A DNA stretch of 64,000 bases, taken from NCBI GenBank assembly GCA_024213275.1, contig JANAVG010000017.1, forward strand, positions 54,589 to 118,588, read 5' to 3'. Below, one piece after another: positions 25,705 through 33,210 of this stretch; the stretch's first letter is position 1; the number at the start of each line of letters is the position of its first letter. Position numbers and translations under genes: made by a program. The DNA comes from Rossellomorea sp. BNER (GTDB taxonomy: Bacteria > Bacillota > Bacilli > Bacillales > Bacillaceae_B). A model generated the notes under the pieces. The model saw nothing but the letters and a program-made list of their open reading frames with translations, did not search any database and was not told the origin of the DNA.

Positions 25705-25880
25705 TCAGCTAAAACACCAGATCTCGCAAGTCATAAGTCAATCTGCTTAGGAAAGAACAACTACTTTCCGATGCGTCTTTTCTTATGCTTGACGTAGGCC
25801 AGAAAGGCGTTGCCACAGAACGCGGCGGTTTTAGTCGGTTGACCTTAGCCTTTCACTCAACAAGGCACTACCGCTTTTGG
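25705..25880 (-). repeat. Structured non-coding stretch downstream of the CBS gene
   Basis: No gene is present. Several small inverted repeats occur (GGAAAG/CTTTCC at 25,750-25,770; a hairpin around GGCGTTGCC at about 25,806). The composition is more GC-rich than flanking gaps. On the minus strand it resembles intergenic repeats common in Bacillaceae that mimic structured RNAs; I cannot name the family. Confidence 0.35.
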
Positions 25881-25882
25881 TT

Positions 25883-26296
25883 TTAGTGAAGGTGATTTTG
25901 AGAAATCTGACTTAGTGCACTTCCAGCACTTTGATCAGATTTTTGTTGTACTGCCAAGTCACCTAAAGAAAGCATTCCAACAAGTTGTCCATTTTCAACG
26001 ACAGGTAAACGGCGAACCTGGTGTTGAGACATAAGTGCGGAAGCTTCTTCAGACGTTGCATCTGGAGAAACAGAAACAACATTGTTCGACATAACTTGCG
26101 AGATGTTTCCTTGAGCATTCTGTGTTAGACCTCTCGTTACTAAGTCACGGTCTGTAACCATTCCGACTACTTGACCGTTCTCAACAACTGGCACAGATCC
26201 AACATTCATGGAATTCATCTTGCTTGCTACTGCTTGAAGTGAATCTTGCCCAGAACAAGCTTCAACATTTGTTGACATGATATCGCGTACTCTCAT
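25883..26296 (-). CDS. CBS-domain protein, YhcV-like
   Basis: This 137-residue protein is made almost only of two CBS domains (residues 1-60 and 65-125; MVTDRDLVTRG and MLSLGDLAVQ mark the nucleotide-contacting ends). It is similar in size to the general-stress protein YhcV, and CBS pairs bind adenosyl nucleotides. The start is ATG 26296, 7 nt after AGGAGGA; the in-frame TTG upstream precedes the RBS. Sigma-B control would fit a YhcV orthologue, but no GTTTAA/GGGTAT promoter was found. Confidence 0.8.
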   Translation of the reverse strand: MRVRDIMSTNVEACSGQDSLQAVASKMNSMNVGSVPVVENGQVVGMVTDRDLVTRGLTQNAQGNISQVMSNNVVSVSPDATSEEASALMSQHQVRRLPVVENGQLVGMLSLGDLAVQQKSDQSAGSALSQISQNHLH

Positions 26297-26384
26297 GAAA
26301 AATTCCTCCTCATTCAATAATGGCAGTACAACAATAGTATGAGAGGGATATCTAAAAATATACTAGTTAGAAATTACCTACAAT

Positions 26385-26475
26385 CGAGGCAGTTCCAGAA
26401 GGAAGGTTGAAACCACAATGTTCGTCCATATACAGAAGATGTGGTTCCTGAAACTTTTGTTTAGGAACAGCCTCG
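26385..26475. repeat. GAGGCAGTTCC hairpin
   Basis: CGAGGCAGTTCC (26,385) pairs with GGAACAGCCTCG (26,464-26,475), with an inner AACCACA / TGTGGTT pair. It lies between two leftward genes, downstream of the 169-residue membrane protein gene, and probably ends that transcript. It is related to the GGGCTGTCC hairpins. Confidence 0.6.
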
Positions 26476-26504
26476 AAGGAAGATTGTGATTGTATGTTGT
26501 TTCT

Positions 26505-27014
26505 TTATGTGTTGGATGATGGGTAATTACGGTGGAAAACCGCCGCTGCTAGTGGAATGATGAATACGCAAAGTACAATAAGGGAAAATAATATGATTAA
26601 AGATCCTGCAGTAATATGCTTTTTCATGTTATCTTCATGTTTATCAATAAATAATTTTATTTCCTCATTTGATCCCACGTTCTCTGATGATAGTAACGTA
26701 TCTTTATCAAGGCTATAGTAGAAAATATCTCCTGTTTCAAAATGGAATATCGTATCTCTTGTCTCTTGATATTGAACAAAGAGGACTTTAACGTTTTCGG
26801 TTGTAGTGGTTTCCTCGTCTGCTGAGGTCACCTCAAGATACAAGTCTTTAAAGTCCAAAAGCTTTACAGAGTCGCTCCGATAGTAATGATTTCCTTCGTT
26901 TAACTGGCTGTTAATGCTTTGGAGAATGGGGTCTTTAGCGATAGCCAAAGTGCCAGTGGTTAAAACAATCAGTCCGATCATTCCAATAATAATATAGAAG
27001 AGGATCTTCCTCAT
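26505..27014 (-). CDS. Membrane protein of unknown function, two membrane segments
   Basis: This 169-residue protein has an N-terminal helix (residues 3-24), an extracytoplasmic region of ~105 residues rich in Glu/Thr/Asp, and a C-terminal helix (about 136-158). The TM-loop-TM plan resembles DUF3592-like proteins, but I cannot assign the family firmly. The start is ATG 27014, 7 nt after AGGAGG; the upstream GTG lies inside the RBS spacer. Confidence 0.65.
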   Translation of the reverse strand: MRKILFYIIIGMIGLIVLTTGTLAIAKDPILQSINSQLNEGNHYYRSDSVKLLDFKDLYLEVTSADEETTTTENVKVLFVQYQETRDTIFHFETGDIFYYSLDKDTLLSSENVGSNEEIKLFIDKHEDNMKKHITAGSLIILFSLIVLCVFIIPLAAAVFHRNYPSSNT

Positions 27015-27037
27015 TAACACTCCTCCTACTTTTTAAT

Positions 27038-27252
27038 TTAAGGCTTTTTTCTAAAAGATTGTTGTTTTATAAATAGATTTTGTGAAAGCAAACCATCGAT
27101 AAAGAAGATGATCTTCGCTGCAGGTGCGAGACTCCTGCGGGAGCAAGGCGACGAGGAGGCTCACCGCCGCCTCGCGGAAAGCGAGCAACCTTTCGCTGCA
27201 ATCACCCATTCCTTTTTTGAAAAAAAGCAACAACGTTTGCGAAAGCAGCCTA
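27038..27252. repeat. Dispersed element, copy 1 (inverted relative to copy at 31,105)
   Basis: It reads from AAGGCTTTTTTCTAAAAGAT through GATCTTCGCTGCAGGTGCGA, CTCCTGCGGGAG and AAGCGAGCAACCTTTCGC to GCAACAACGTTTGCGAAAGC. The complement of 31,105-31,350 follows the same order, with an extra ~40 bp in the middle. It is non-coding, with a GC-rich centre. Copies of this kind of element are common in Bacillus-group intergenic DNA. Confidence 0.85.
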
Positions 27253-27468
27253 ATTCAATGTATATGCAGGTGCACGAGATTTATGGCAGGAGAAAAAAGA
27301 TAAGCAGGTACTGACTACTGCTATCTGTCACAAAATAGGAAAGAAAGATTAACTTAGAAAAATAGTGGTATTATAAAAAAAATCGAAAAAAATTCAAATC
27401 CATTGAAACTTTTCTTGGCTAAAATCGTACTATTAGGTAACCACACATTTATAAAGAGGGTGTAACTT

Positions 27469-27618
27469 GTGACGAGAGAAAATGATCGGTTAAAAAAAAT
27501 TGTATCAAAACTTTCGAAAGTCGGAGTCAATATCACCAAGACCAAATCAAGATCGGAACTTATTCAATCCCTAAAAGCCTATCAACCAATATCGAAATCA
27601 TTATCACATGATTCTTAG
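27469..27618 (+). CDS. Small basic protein (49 aa)
   Basis: GTG 27469 is preceded at 7 nt by GAGGGTG. The product starts MTRENDRLKKIVSKLSKVGV and is rich in Lys/Ser, with a predicted helical N-terminal half and no hydrophobic segment. It sits alone ahead of another short gene in the same direction. I do not recognise the family. The RBS and separate promoter-like TTGAAA upstream support it as real. Confidence 0.5.
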   Translation: MTRENDRLKKIVSKLSKVGVNITKTKSRSELIQSLKAYQPISKSLSHDS

Positions 27619-27680
27619 GTGGACAGGCATAATCCCTTTCAGTTTACGATATATATGAGTAGGAAGGGGAGGGATGTGTA

Positions 27681-27965
27681 ATGCATCATGCTATGTTTGA
27701 CATCGAAACTCTCAAAGAAATTCGGCAGAAAGCAGATGAAATGTCATACCTTTGTATGAACCGGAAATTGTATCATGATCCTCAAAGCCTGAAATTTGCG
27801 CTTGATAATGTATCTAGAGCCTTAGGAATGTTCGCTGAAATGGAAATTCAAAGGATTAAACAAGAAAATATTTCTTACGATCCGCAAAAATATATAAAAG
27901 GGCGAGTATCGCTGGCTTATAAAACTGTCAAACCTACTCCTCAAGATGATTCTAATACAGCATAA
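27681..27965 (+). CDS. Hypothetical protein, 94 aa
   Basis: This short soluble protein is mostly helical (FDIETLKEIRQKADEMSYLC and ALDNVSRALGMFAEMEIQRI). A purine-rich RBS (GGGGAGGGATG) lies upstream, and a good terminator follows within 6 bp of the stop. No domain is recognised. It stands between the 49-residue gene and the lipid kinase gene, each apparently separately transcribed. Confidence 0.65.
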   Translation: MHHAMFDIETLKEIRQKADEMSYLCMNRKLYHDPQSLKFALDNVSRALGMFAEMEIQRIKQENISYDPQKYIKGRVSLAYKTVKPTPQDDSNTA

Positions 27966-27970
27966 TAAGG

Positions 27971-28004
27971 CATCTAACATTTTGTTAGGTGTTTTTTGTT
28001 TTTT
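27971..28004 (+). terminator. Terminator of the 94-aa gene
   Basis: CATCTAACA and TGTTAGGTG pair around TTT, followed by TTTTTTGTTTTTT. Confidence 0.85.
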
Positions 28005-28054
28005 ATGTGGTATAGAAAGAGAAAAGAGGTTTAAGGATTGTGAGGGTACCAAAA

Positions 28055-28957
28055 ATGAATTCGTATAAAAAAGCACTTTATATCTATAACGGAAATGCTG
28101 GGAAGAAGAATGTCTTAGATATTCTTAATCAAACAGTAGGAGTCATTTCTGCTGGTTGTAAAGAACTCACAATCGTAGCAACGAAAGAAAAAGGGGATGC
28201 AGAAAGAATATGTTCTGAGAAAGGTTCATCATTTGACCTTGTGATAATTTTAGGTGGAGATGGGACAGTACATGAATGTATTAATGGTCTTTCCCCTTTA
28301 TTGAAACGGCCGAAGGTAGCTGTTTTACCAGGAGGTACCTGTAATGATTTTAGTCGGTCACTAAACATTCCACAAAATCTTGAACAAGCAGCAGAGCTCA
28401 TCTTCGAAGGCAGTGTGCAGAATGTTGATGTCGTTAAAGAAGGTGAGAACTATTTCGTCAATTTTTGGGGAACGGGTTTAATCACGGATGCCTCTGAAAA
28501 CATTAATGACGCCATAAAAGGCGTGTTAGGGCGAATTAGTTATTTTATATCAGCCATTCAAACCATTCAAAATGCAGAACCATTTAACGTGAAGCTGAAC
28601 ATTGATGAAGAAATTATAGAAGAACGAGCTGTCATGGTGTTGGTAGCTAACGGAAGGTTTATTGGAACGAACGAATTGCCTTTTCCTTCTCTAGAATTAG
28701 AGGATGGATTAGTGGACCTCTTTGTTGTAAAGGTAGCCGGTTTTCAATTATTTAAAGAGTTATTAACTGTTAAGGGCTCTGGAGTGGTTGATGAAAAAAA
28801 TCAAGATATTCAACATTACCAGGGGAAATCTCTAAAGATAGAAACAGAAGAAGTTCAAAAAGTGGATATGGATGGAGAGGTTTATAGTAATACCCCCTCA
28901 GAACTTAAAGTCCTTAAACACCATCTTCAATTTATTGGGATTAAGAAAACCCCTTGA
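28055..28957 (+). CDS. YegS/DagK-family lipid kinase
   Basis: This 300-residue kinase of the diacylglycerol kinase catalytic family has GGDGT at residues 67-71 (nucleotide binding) and LPGGTCNDFSRSL following it, the standard pair of motifs. Relatives in Bacillus are YtlR, BmrU and DgkB, which phosphorylate diacylglycerol or related lipids. ATG 28055 is chosen because GAGGG ends 8 nt before it; GTG 28040 with AAGAGG is an alternative giving five more residues. It is probably monocistronic, with its own terminator. Confidence 0.82.
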   Translation: MNSYKKALYIYNGNAGKKNVLDILNQTVGVISAGCKELTIVATKEKGDAERICSEKGSSFDLVIILGGDGTVHECINGLSPLLKRPKVAVLPGGTCNDFSRSLNIPQNLEQAAELIFEGSVQNVDVVKEGENYFVNFWGTGLITDASENINDAIKGVLGRISYFISAIQTIQNAEPFNVKLNIDEEIIEERAVMVLVANGRFIGTNELPFPSLELEDGLVDLFVVKVAGFQLFKELLTVKGSGVVDEKNQDIQHYQGKSLKIETEEVQKVDMDGEVYSNTPSELKVLKHHLQFIGIKKTP

Positions 28958-28984
28958 GGACAAGCCTTCTCATGGGGTTTTTTA
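28946..28984 (+). terminator. Terminator of the lipid kinase gene
   Basis: AAAACCCC (28,946-28,953, within the last codons) pairs with GGGGTTTT (28,974-28,981), with an inner TGAG/CTCA, and runs into TTTTTT. Confidence 0.8.
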
Positions 28985-29268
28985 GTAAACAAGCTGCTTC
29001 TCTCTCTTTGGTAGAAATTTATAAATAAGAAAGCAAACGATTAATAGCCTCAAGAGAAGGGATCATTTCTGACATAATATATGTATGCTCCTTTAATATC
29101 ATGTTCTGAACATTAGAAGTATATCACTTCTTATTGTCCTCCACCATCTGATATCTAGATTGGATTAGGGGAAATATGTTTTTCCAAAAGCTACAAATTA
29201 ATAATGAAAAAGACATAAAGCGACCAATAACTAATCATTTCTCGGGAAATATCGACACAGTAATTTCA
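28985..29268. other. Intergenic stretch without a supported gene
   Basis: Only very short frames are present. One on the minus strand (about 27 codons, ending EAINRLLSYL) has AAAGGAG 11 nt before an internal ATG, but is too short to support. An inverted repeat AGAAGTATATCACTTCT lies near 29,116. Confidence 0.3.
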
Positions 29269-29308
29269 ATAAAAAGCAAGCGTCGGCGCCGATATATACA
29301 CCAACGCT
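29269..29308 (-). terminator. Terminator of argS
   Basis: On the minus strand AGCGTTGG (29,301-29,308) pairs with CCGACGCT (29,279-29,286, one G-U pair), followed by TGCTTTTTAT. Confidence 0.7.
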
Positions 29309-29322
29309 ACTCTTATCTGGTA

Positions 29323-31020
29323 CTACATTTCTTTTGGAGCGGAAATACCTAAGAGAAATAGTCCTTCACTCAAAACAATAGTGACAGATTTTACAAGCGC
29401 TAATCTTGACATTTTTTCTTCATCATCCACTAAAATCTTTGTTTTTCCGTAATATTTATTAAAAGATTTTGCAGTTTGCAGCAAATATTTTGCAAGCACA
29501 GAAGGTGAGGACTCATGGTGAGCTTTCTCAATTACTTGAGGAAATTGATGTAAAAGCTTAATGATTTTCCAACTTTCAATATCGCTAAGACCATTGTAAT
29601 CTTTGATTTGCACATCTGAAGCTTTTCTAATTATGGACTGAGCTCTCGCGTGTGTATATTGGATATACGGTCCAGTTTCACCTTCAAATGTGAGCATATC
29701 TTCTAGAGAAAACTCAATGGCATTCTGTCGATCATTTTTTAAATCGTGGAATATGATAGCACCCGCCCCAACTGCTTTAGCGACTTCACTTGCATGGTGA
29801 AGATCGGGGTTCTTCACTTTAATATTATCATGTGCGATCTTAATCGCTTCATTTAAGACATCTTCTAATAAAATAACTCTTCCTTTTCTTGTAGACATTT
29901 TCTTTCCTGCTTTCAAATATAAACCAAAAGGAATGTGCTTCATTTCATCGGACCATTGATATCCTAGCTTATTTAATACAGAAAAAACTTGTTTAAAGTG
30001 AACTCCTTGCTCTTGTCCTACCACATAAAGAGCTTGATCAAATTTGTAACGGTTTTGTCTATCAAGCGCAGATGCTAAATCACGTGTAGCATAAAGGGTG
30101 GCACCATCAGATTTTTTGATTAAACAAGGTGGAAGGTTTAGATCATCTAATCTTACAACTTCAGCACCATCAGACATTTCGAGAAGTTGGGCGTTCTTCA
30201 GTTGTTCAACAACTTCTTCCATCTTATCGTTGTAATAAGCCTCACCGTTATAGGAATCAAATTCAACGCCTAATAGTTGATAGATTTTTTTAAACGCCAT
30301 AAGTGACTCTTCTCTAAACCATTTCCACAACCTTGTTATTTCTGGGTCACCGTCTTCTAGAAGTTTAAAAGCTTTTCTTCCTTCTACTTCTAGACTAGAG
30401 TCATTTTCTGCTTCAACGTGAAATTTAGTATAAAGTTTAAAAAGTTCCCCAATTGGATTTTGTCTTACTTTTGATTCGTCACCCCATTTTGTATAAGCCA
30501 CTATCAGCTTACCGAATTGGGTGCCCCAATCTCCAATATAATTAATTCGAACCGTTTTATATCCACACTTATTCGCTATTAATGCCAAAGAGTTTCCGAT
30601 AACGGTCGAGCGTAAGTGCCCCATTGAGAATGGTTTGGCAATGTTAGGTGAAGACATATCAATAGCAATGGTTTTGCCTTTACCAAAAACGTGTGATCCG
30701 AACTCATTATTCAATGATAATACCTTTTCGACGATAGACGGACCCAATGCTTTTCCATTAAGAAAGACATTTACATATGGCCCAATAGCCTCCACCCTTG
30801 AAAATTCTGGGTCTTTTAATAAGCTAGCTAGTTCTTCCGCAATTTGTTGAGGTGACTGTCCTTTATGTTTTGCCAGTTGAAAGCAAGGGAAGGCTAAGTC
30901 CCCATGGTCAGAGTGCTTCGGTGTTTCAATCAGTTGATAAACTTCATCGAATGTTAGGTATTCTTTCAGCTCATGATGAAGAGCCTCTGTATAAAGCGTC
31001 TTTAAAAAATCCTTTGTCAT
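29323..31020 (-). CDS. argS: Arginyl-tRNA synthetase, probably the ArgS2-type paralogue
   Basis: This 565-residue class I synthetase charges tRNA-Arg. The N-terminal Add-1 domain is followed by SSPNIAKPFSMGHLRST with the HIGH-type GHLR at 134-137, KMSTRKG (KMSKS equivalent) at 374-380, and a C-terminal anticodon-binding DALR domain from about 445. The RBS GGAGGGAG is 4-5 nt before ATG. Transcription comes from a T-box leader 330 bp upstream. The main B. subtilis ArgS is 556 residues, while B. cereus-group genomes carry a second one of about 562; length and T-box control make the second type more likely here. Whether another argS exists cannot be seen. Confidence 0.92.
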   Translation of the reverse strand: MTKDFLKTLYTEALHHELKEYLTFDEVYQLIETPKHSDHGDLAFPCFQLAKHKGQSPQQIAEELASLLKDPEFSRVEAIGPYVNVFLNGKALGPSIVEKVLSLNNEFGSHVFGKGKTIAIDMSSPNIAKPFSMGHLRSTVIGNSLALIANKCGYKTVRINYIGDWGTQFGKLIVAYTKWGDESKVRQNPIGELFKLYTKFHVEAENDSSLEVEGRKAFKLLEDGDPEITRLWKWFREESLMAFKKIYQLLGVEFDSYNGEAYYNDKMEEVVEQLKNAQLLEMSDGAEVVRLDDLNLPPCLIKKSDGATLYATRDLASALDRQNRYKFDQALYVVGQEQGVHFKQVFSVLNKLGYQWSDEMKHIPFGLYLKAGKKMSTRKGRVILLEDVLNEAIKIAHDNIKVKNPDLHHASEVAKAVGAGAIIFHDLKNDRQNAIEFSLEDMLTFEGETGPYIQYTHARAQSIIRKASDVQIKDYNGLSDIESWKIIKLLHQFPQVIEKAHHESSPSVLAKYLLQTAKSFNKYYGKTKILVDDEEKMSRLALVKSVTIVLSEGLFLLGISAPKEM

Positions 31021-31104
31021 TTTTCTCCCTCCAAATTTGAAAAGCGTAAGCTTCTTGATTAAAGTTCGAGGAGCTAGGCACCATTTAATCTTTTTTTCTT
31101 AAAA

Positions 31105-31350
31105 AATGGCTGTTTTTCGTAAACCTTGTTGCTATTTTTCATCAAAGATTAGTGGTTGATTGCAGCGAAAGGTTGCTCGCTTTCCACGGGGTAGGCGGTG
31201 AGCATCCTCGGCACACAGCGCCTGTGGGGTCCCACCTGTCCCGCTACTCCCGCAGGAGTCTCGCACTTGCAGCGAAGATCAACTTTTTTATGATGGCTTT
31301 CTTTCACAAAATCAAATTATAAAACAACCATCTTTTAGAAAAGGGCCTTA
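31105..31350. repeat. Dispersed element, copy 2, between the T-box and argS
   Basis: Its complement runs AAGGCCCTTTTCTAAAAGAT, GATCTTCGCTGCAAGTGCGA, CTCCTGCGGGAG, a ~40-bp GC-rich centre (CCCCACAGGCGC), AAGCGAGCAACCTTTCGC and GCAACAAGGTTTACGAAAAA. It is therefore an inverted, longer copy of 27,038-27,252. Its outer edge touches the U-run of the T-box terminator. Confidence 0.85.
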
Positions 31351-31352
31351 AA

Positions 31353-31600
31353 AATAAAAAAATCCCGTCTCTAAATAGAGACGAGATTATTGTATTCCCG
31401 CGGTACCACTCTGTTTCCCATAAAGGGCAACTCATCAAATAACGGGATGGACCCGACCCTGCCTACTGTCATTTCAGAAGGGTTTCTCAGAAGTGCGCTT
31501 CATTTTGATGTTCACACTAGGCTCTCACCATGTCCCAGTTCGCTTTAATTCCCTATCAAAACTACTCTCTTCCTCATTGATTTACCAAGATTTAGTTAAA
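31353..31600 (-). promoter_or_regulatory. Arginine T-box riboswitch leader
   Basis: On the minus strand the leader has an AG-rich Stem I start (GAGGAAGAGAGTAG), GGTGAGAGCC in the apical part, the specifier region GAAGCGCACTTCTGAG, then the T-box GTGGTACCGCGG (31,398-31,409) and a terminator (AATCTCGTCTCTA at 31,376-31,388 paired with 31,361-31,373, then a U-run). The specifier reads CGC (Arg) at 31,495-31,497, with the usual purine after it. Uncharged tRNA-Arg binding would favour the antiterminator and argS expression. Confidence 0.92.
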
Positions 31601-31604
31601 AAAT

Positions 31605-31632
31605 ATTATACACGTCTTGCCATCAAAATCAA
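31605..31632 (-). promoter_or_regulatory. Promoter of the T-box/argS transcript
   Basis: On the minus strand TTGATT (31,627-31,632) and TATAAT (31,605-31,610) are separated by 16 bp, with TGTG just before the -10. Confidence 0.7.
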
Positions 31633-31645
31633 GGGGTTTTAGCGT

Positions 31646-31675
31646 AAAAAAAGTGGCGACCCATTCGAGTCACCA
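31646..31675 (-). terminator. Terminator of the rodA-like gene
   Basis: On the minus strand TGGTGAC and GTCGCCA pair around TCGAATGG, followed by CTTTTTTTACG. It starts 6 bp after the stop codon. Confidence 0.8.
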
Positions 31676-31680
31676 ATTTC

Positions 31681-32859
31681 TTAAGATTCATCAGACGAGA
31701 ACATATAGTTTTTATGATAAAACCTCATGCTGAATATAAGTCCTATAGCTAGCATATTCCCCATAAGGGAACTTCCTCCATAACTGATAAATGGCAATGG
31801 AATTCCTGTAATCGGCAGTAGTTGTATAGTCATCCCGATATTTTGGAAGACGTGGAATGTTATCATACTGATGACGCCGGCACAAATATAGGCATTAAAT
31901 GGTTCTTTCGTGTCGAGAGAGGTCTTGGTTAAGTGGTAAATAAGTAGAAAGAATAGACTTATGACAACACTTGCCCCAATAAAGCCATATTCCTCACCAA
32001 TTACACTAAACACAAAGTCGGTATGATTCTCTGGTATATATACTTCTCTGTCTTGGAAACCTTTCCCGAAAATTTGTCCTGATCCAATTGCTTTTAATGA
32101 GTTAATCAAGTGGTATCCTTCTAACTCTTTGTAGTTGTATGGATCGAGCCAAGAGTAAATTCGCCCAAATTGGTATTGCTTCACAGGTGTGTACTTCTCT
32201 AAAAACTCAGGGGCCCAAATGACTAGTGATAATATGGTTCCACCTAAAAGGGCAATACCGCTATAGATGGGAACGATAATCTTCCAAGTGATCCCTGAGA
32301 CAAGAATCATCCCTGTCATTATTGCGATAATGACAAGACCTGTTCCTAAATCAGGTTGAAGCATGATAAATGCAAGTGGAAGAAAAGTAATTCCCCCGAT
32401 CTTAAGTAAAAGCTGAAAATCTGTTTGTAAAGTCTTTCTTATGTTCACTTCATGATGAATAGAGATAACCCTACCTAATGTGAGAATAAGAAAGGTTTTC
32501 ATAAACTCAGAGGGCTGGAGAGCGCCAAGAGGTCCTAATTCAAACCAACTTTTAGCCCCATTCTTTTCAGGGGCAATACTCTCAGGAGCTAAAAATAGTA
32601 AAATCAATAGCAACATTCCAAACCCATATGCGTACCAAGCTAAACGTTTATATTGTTCGGGATCAAATAATAGCGCAAATCCAATAATACAAAAGCCAAC
32701 AACATACCAAAAGGCTTGTTTAAAAACAAAGTTAATTTCCCCATATTGTCCTGAAGTTTGGGCACTACTTATTGCTATAGAGCTAGCGATAAAAAATAAA
32801 AACAATAAAAAAGCCAAACCCCAGTCGAATTTATCTGCAAATTTTTGGCGGGTCTCCAT
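31681..32859 (-). CDS. rodA: RodA/FtsW-family peptidoglycan polymerase (SEDS)
   Basis: This 392-residue SEDS protein has about ten membrane segments. Recognisable blocks are GAKSWFELGPLGALQPSEF, LQPDLGTGLVI and GIPLPFISYGGSSL, all diagnostic of the family. RodA polymerises glycan strands with a class B penicillin-binding protein for cell elongation. The length and the GIPLPFISYGGSSLMGNML end favour RodA over FtsW or SpoVE, which is a comparison from memory. It is monocistronic. Confidence 0.85.
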   Translation of the reverse strand: METRQKFADKFDWGLAFLLFLFFIASSIAISSAQTSGQYGEINFVFKQAFWYVVGFCIIGFALLFDPEQYKRLAWYAYGFGMLLLILLFLAPESIAPEKNGAKSWFELGPLGALQPSEFMKTFLILTLGRVISIHHEVNIRKTLQTDFQLLLKIGGITFLPLAFIMLQPDLGTGLVIIAIMTGMILVSGITWKIIVPIYSGIALLGGTILSLVIWAPEFLEKYTPVKQYQFGRIYSWLDPYNYKELEGYHLINSLKAIGSGQIFGKGFQDREVYIPENHTDFVFSVIGEEYGFIGASVVISLFFLLIYHLTKTSLDTKEPFNAYICAGVISMITFHVFQNIGMTIQLLPITGIPLPFISYGGSSLMGNMLAIGLIFSMRFYHKNYMFSSDES

Positions 32860-32894
32860 AATATTTCACCTAGTTTTCTCTTTATATATTAAAA

Positions 32895-33053
32895 GCTGTT
32901 TTCGTAAGATTTGTTACTATTGACACATAATCAAATTTCAATATCCCTTATGTAAAAAGGGAAAAGTCAATATCGATGAAGTCGGCGTTGGAAGGTTTCC
33001 TTATTTAAAAGATTCTCAAACCTATGAAATACAACAAACTTTACGAAGAGAGC
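32895..33053. repeat. MITE-like element sharing ends with the dispersed element
   Basis: About 160 bp bounded by inverted termini GCTGTTTTCGTAAGATTTGT (32,895) and ACAAACTTTACGAAGAGAGC (to 33,053). The same terminus occurs at 31,109 (GCTGTTTTTCGTAAACCTTG) and, inverted, at 27,227-27,249. It has no coding capacity. It may be a minimal or deleted relative of that element. Confidence 0.6.
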
Positions 33054-33147
33054 GATATTAAAAAATAGTCGTTAAAAACAATTCCATTACTATGCTAACA
33101 AACTTCATTTTTTTCCACAATGAACCTATACACCCATTGATTATAGC

Positions 33148-33194
33148 AAAAAGGCTAACAAAATGGATAGTAATATCCCATTTCATTAGCCTTT
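33148..33194 (-). terminator. Terminator of the first CNNM gene
   Basis: AAAGGCTAACAAAATGG (33,150-33,166) and CCATTTCATTAGCCTTT (33,178-33,194) form a 17-bp stem with one mismatch; on the minus strand a TTTTTG run follows. Confidence 0.88.
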
Positions 33195-33210
33195 CCTTTA
33201 TTAACAATAT

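Noticed and set aside
27051..27314. 60-68 codon frames at about 27.1 kb
   Set aside because: They lie inside the dispersed element (27,038-27,252), which has an inverted copy at 31.1 kb; no conserved coding frame.
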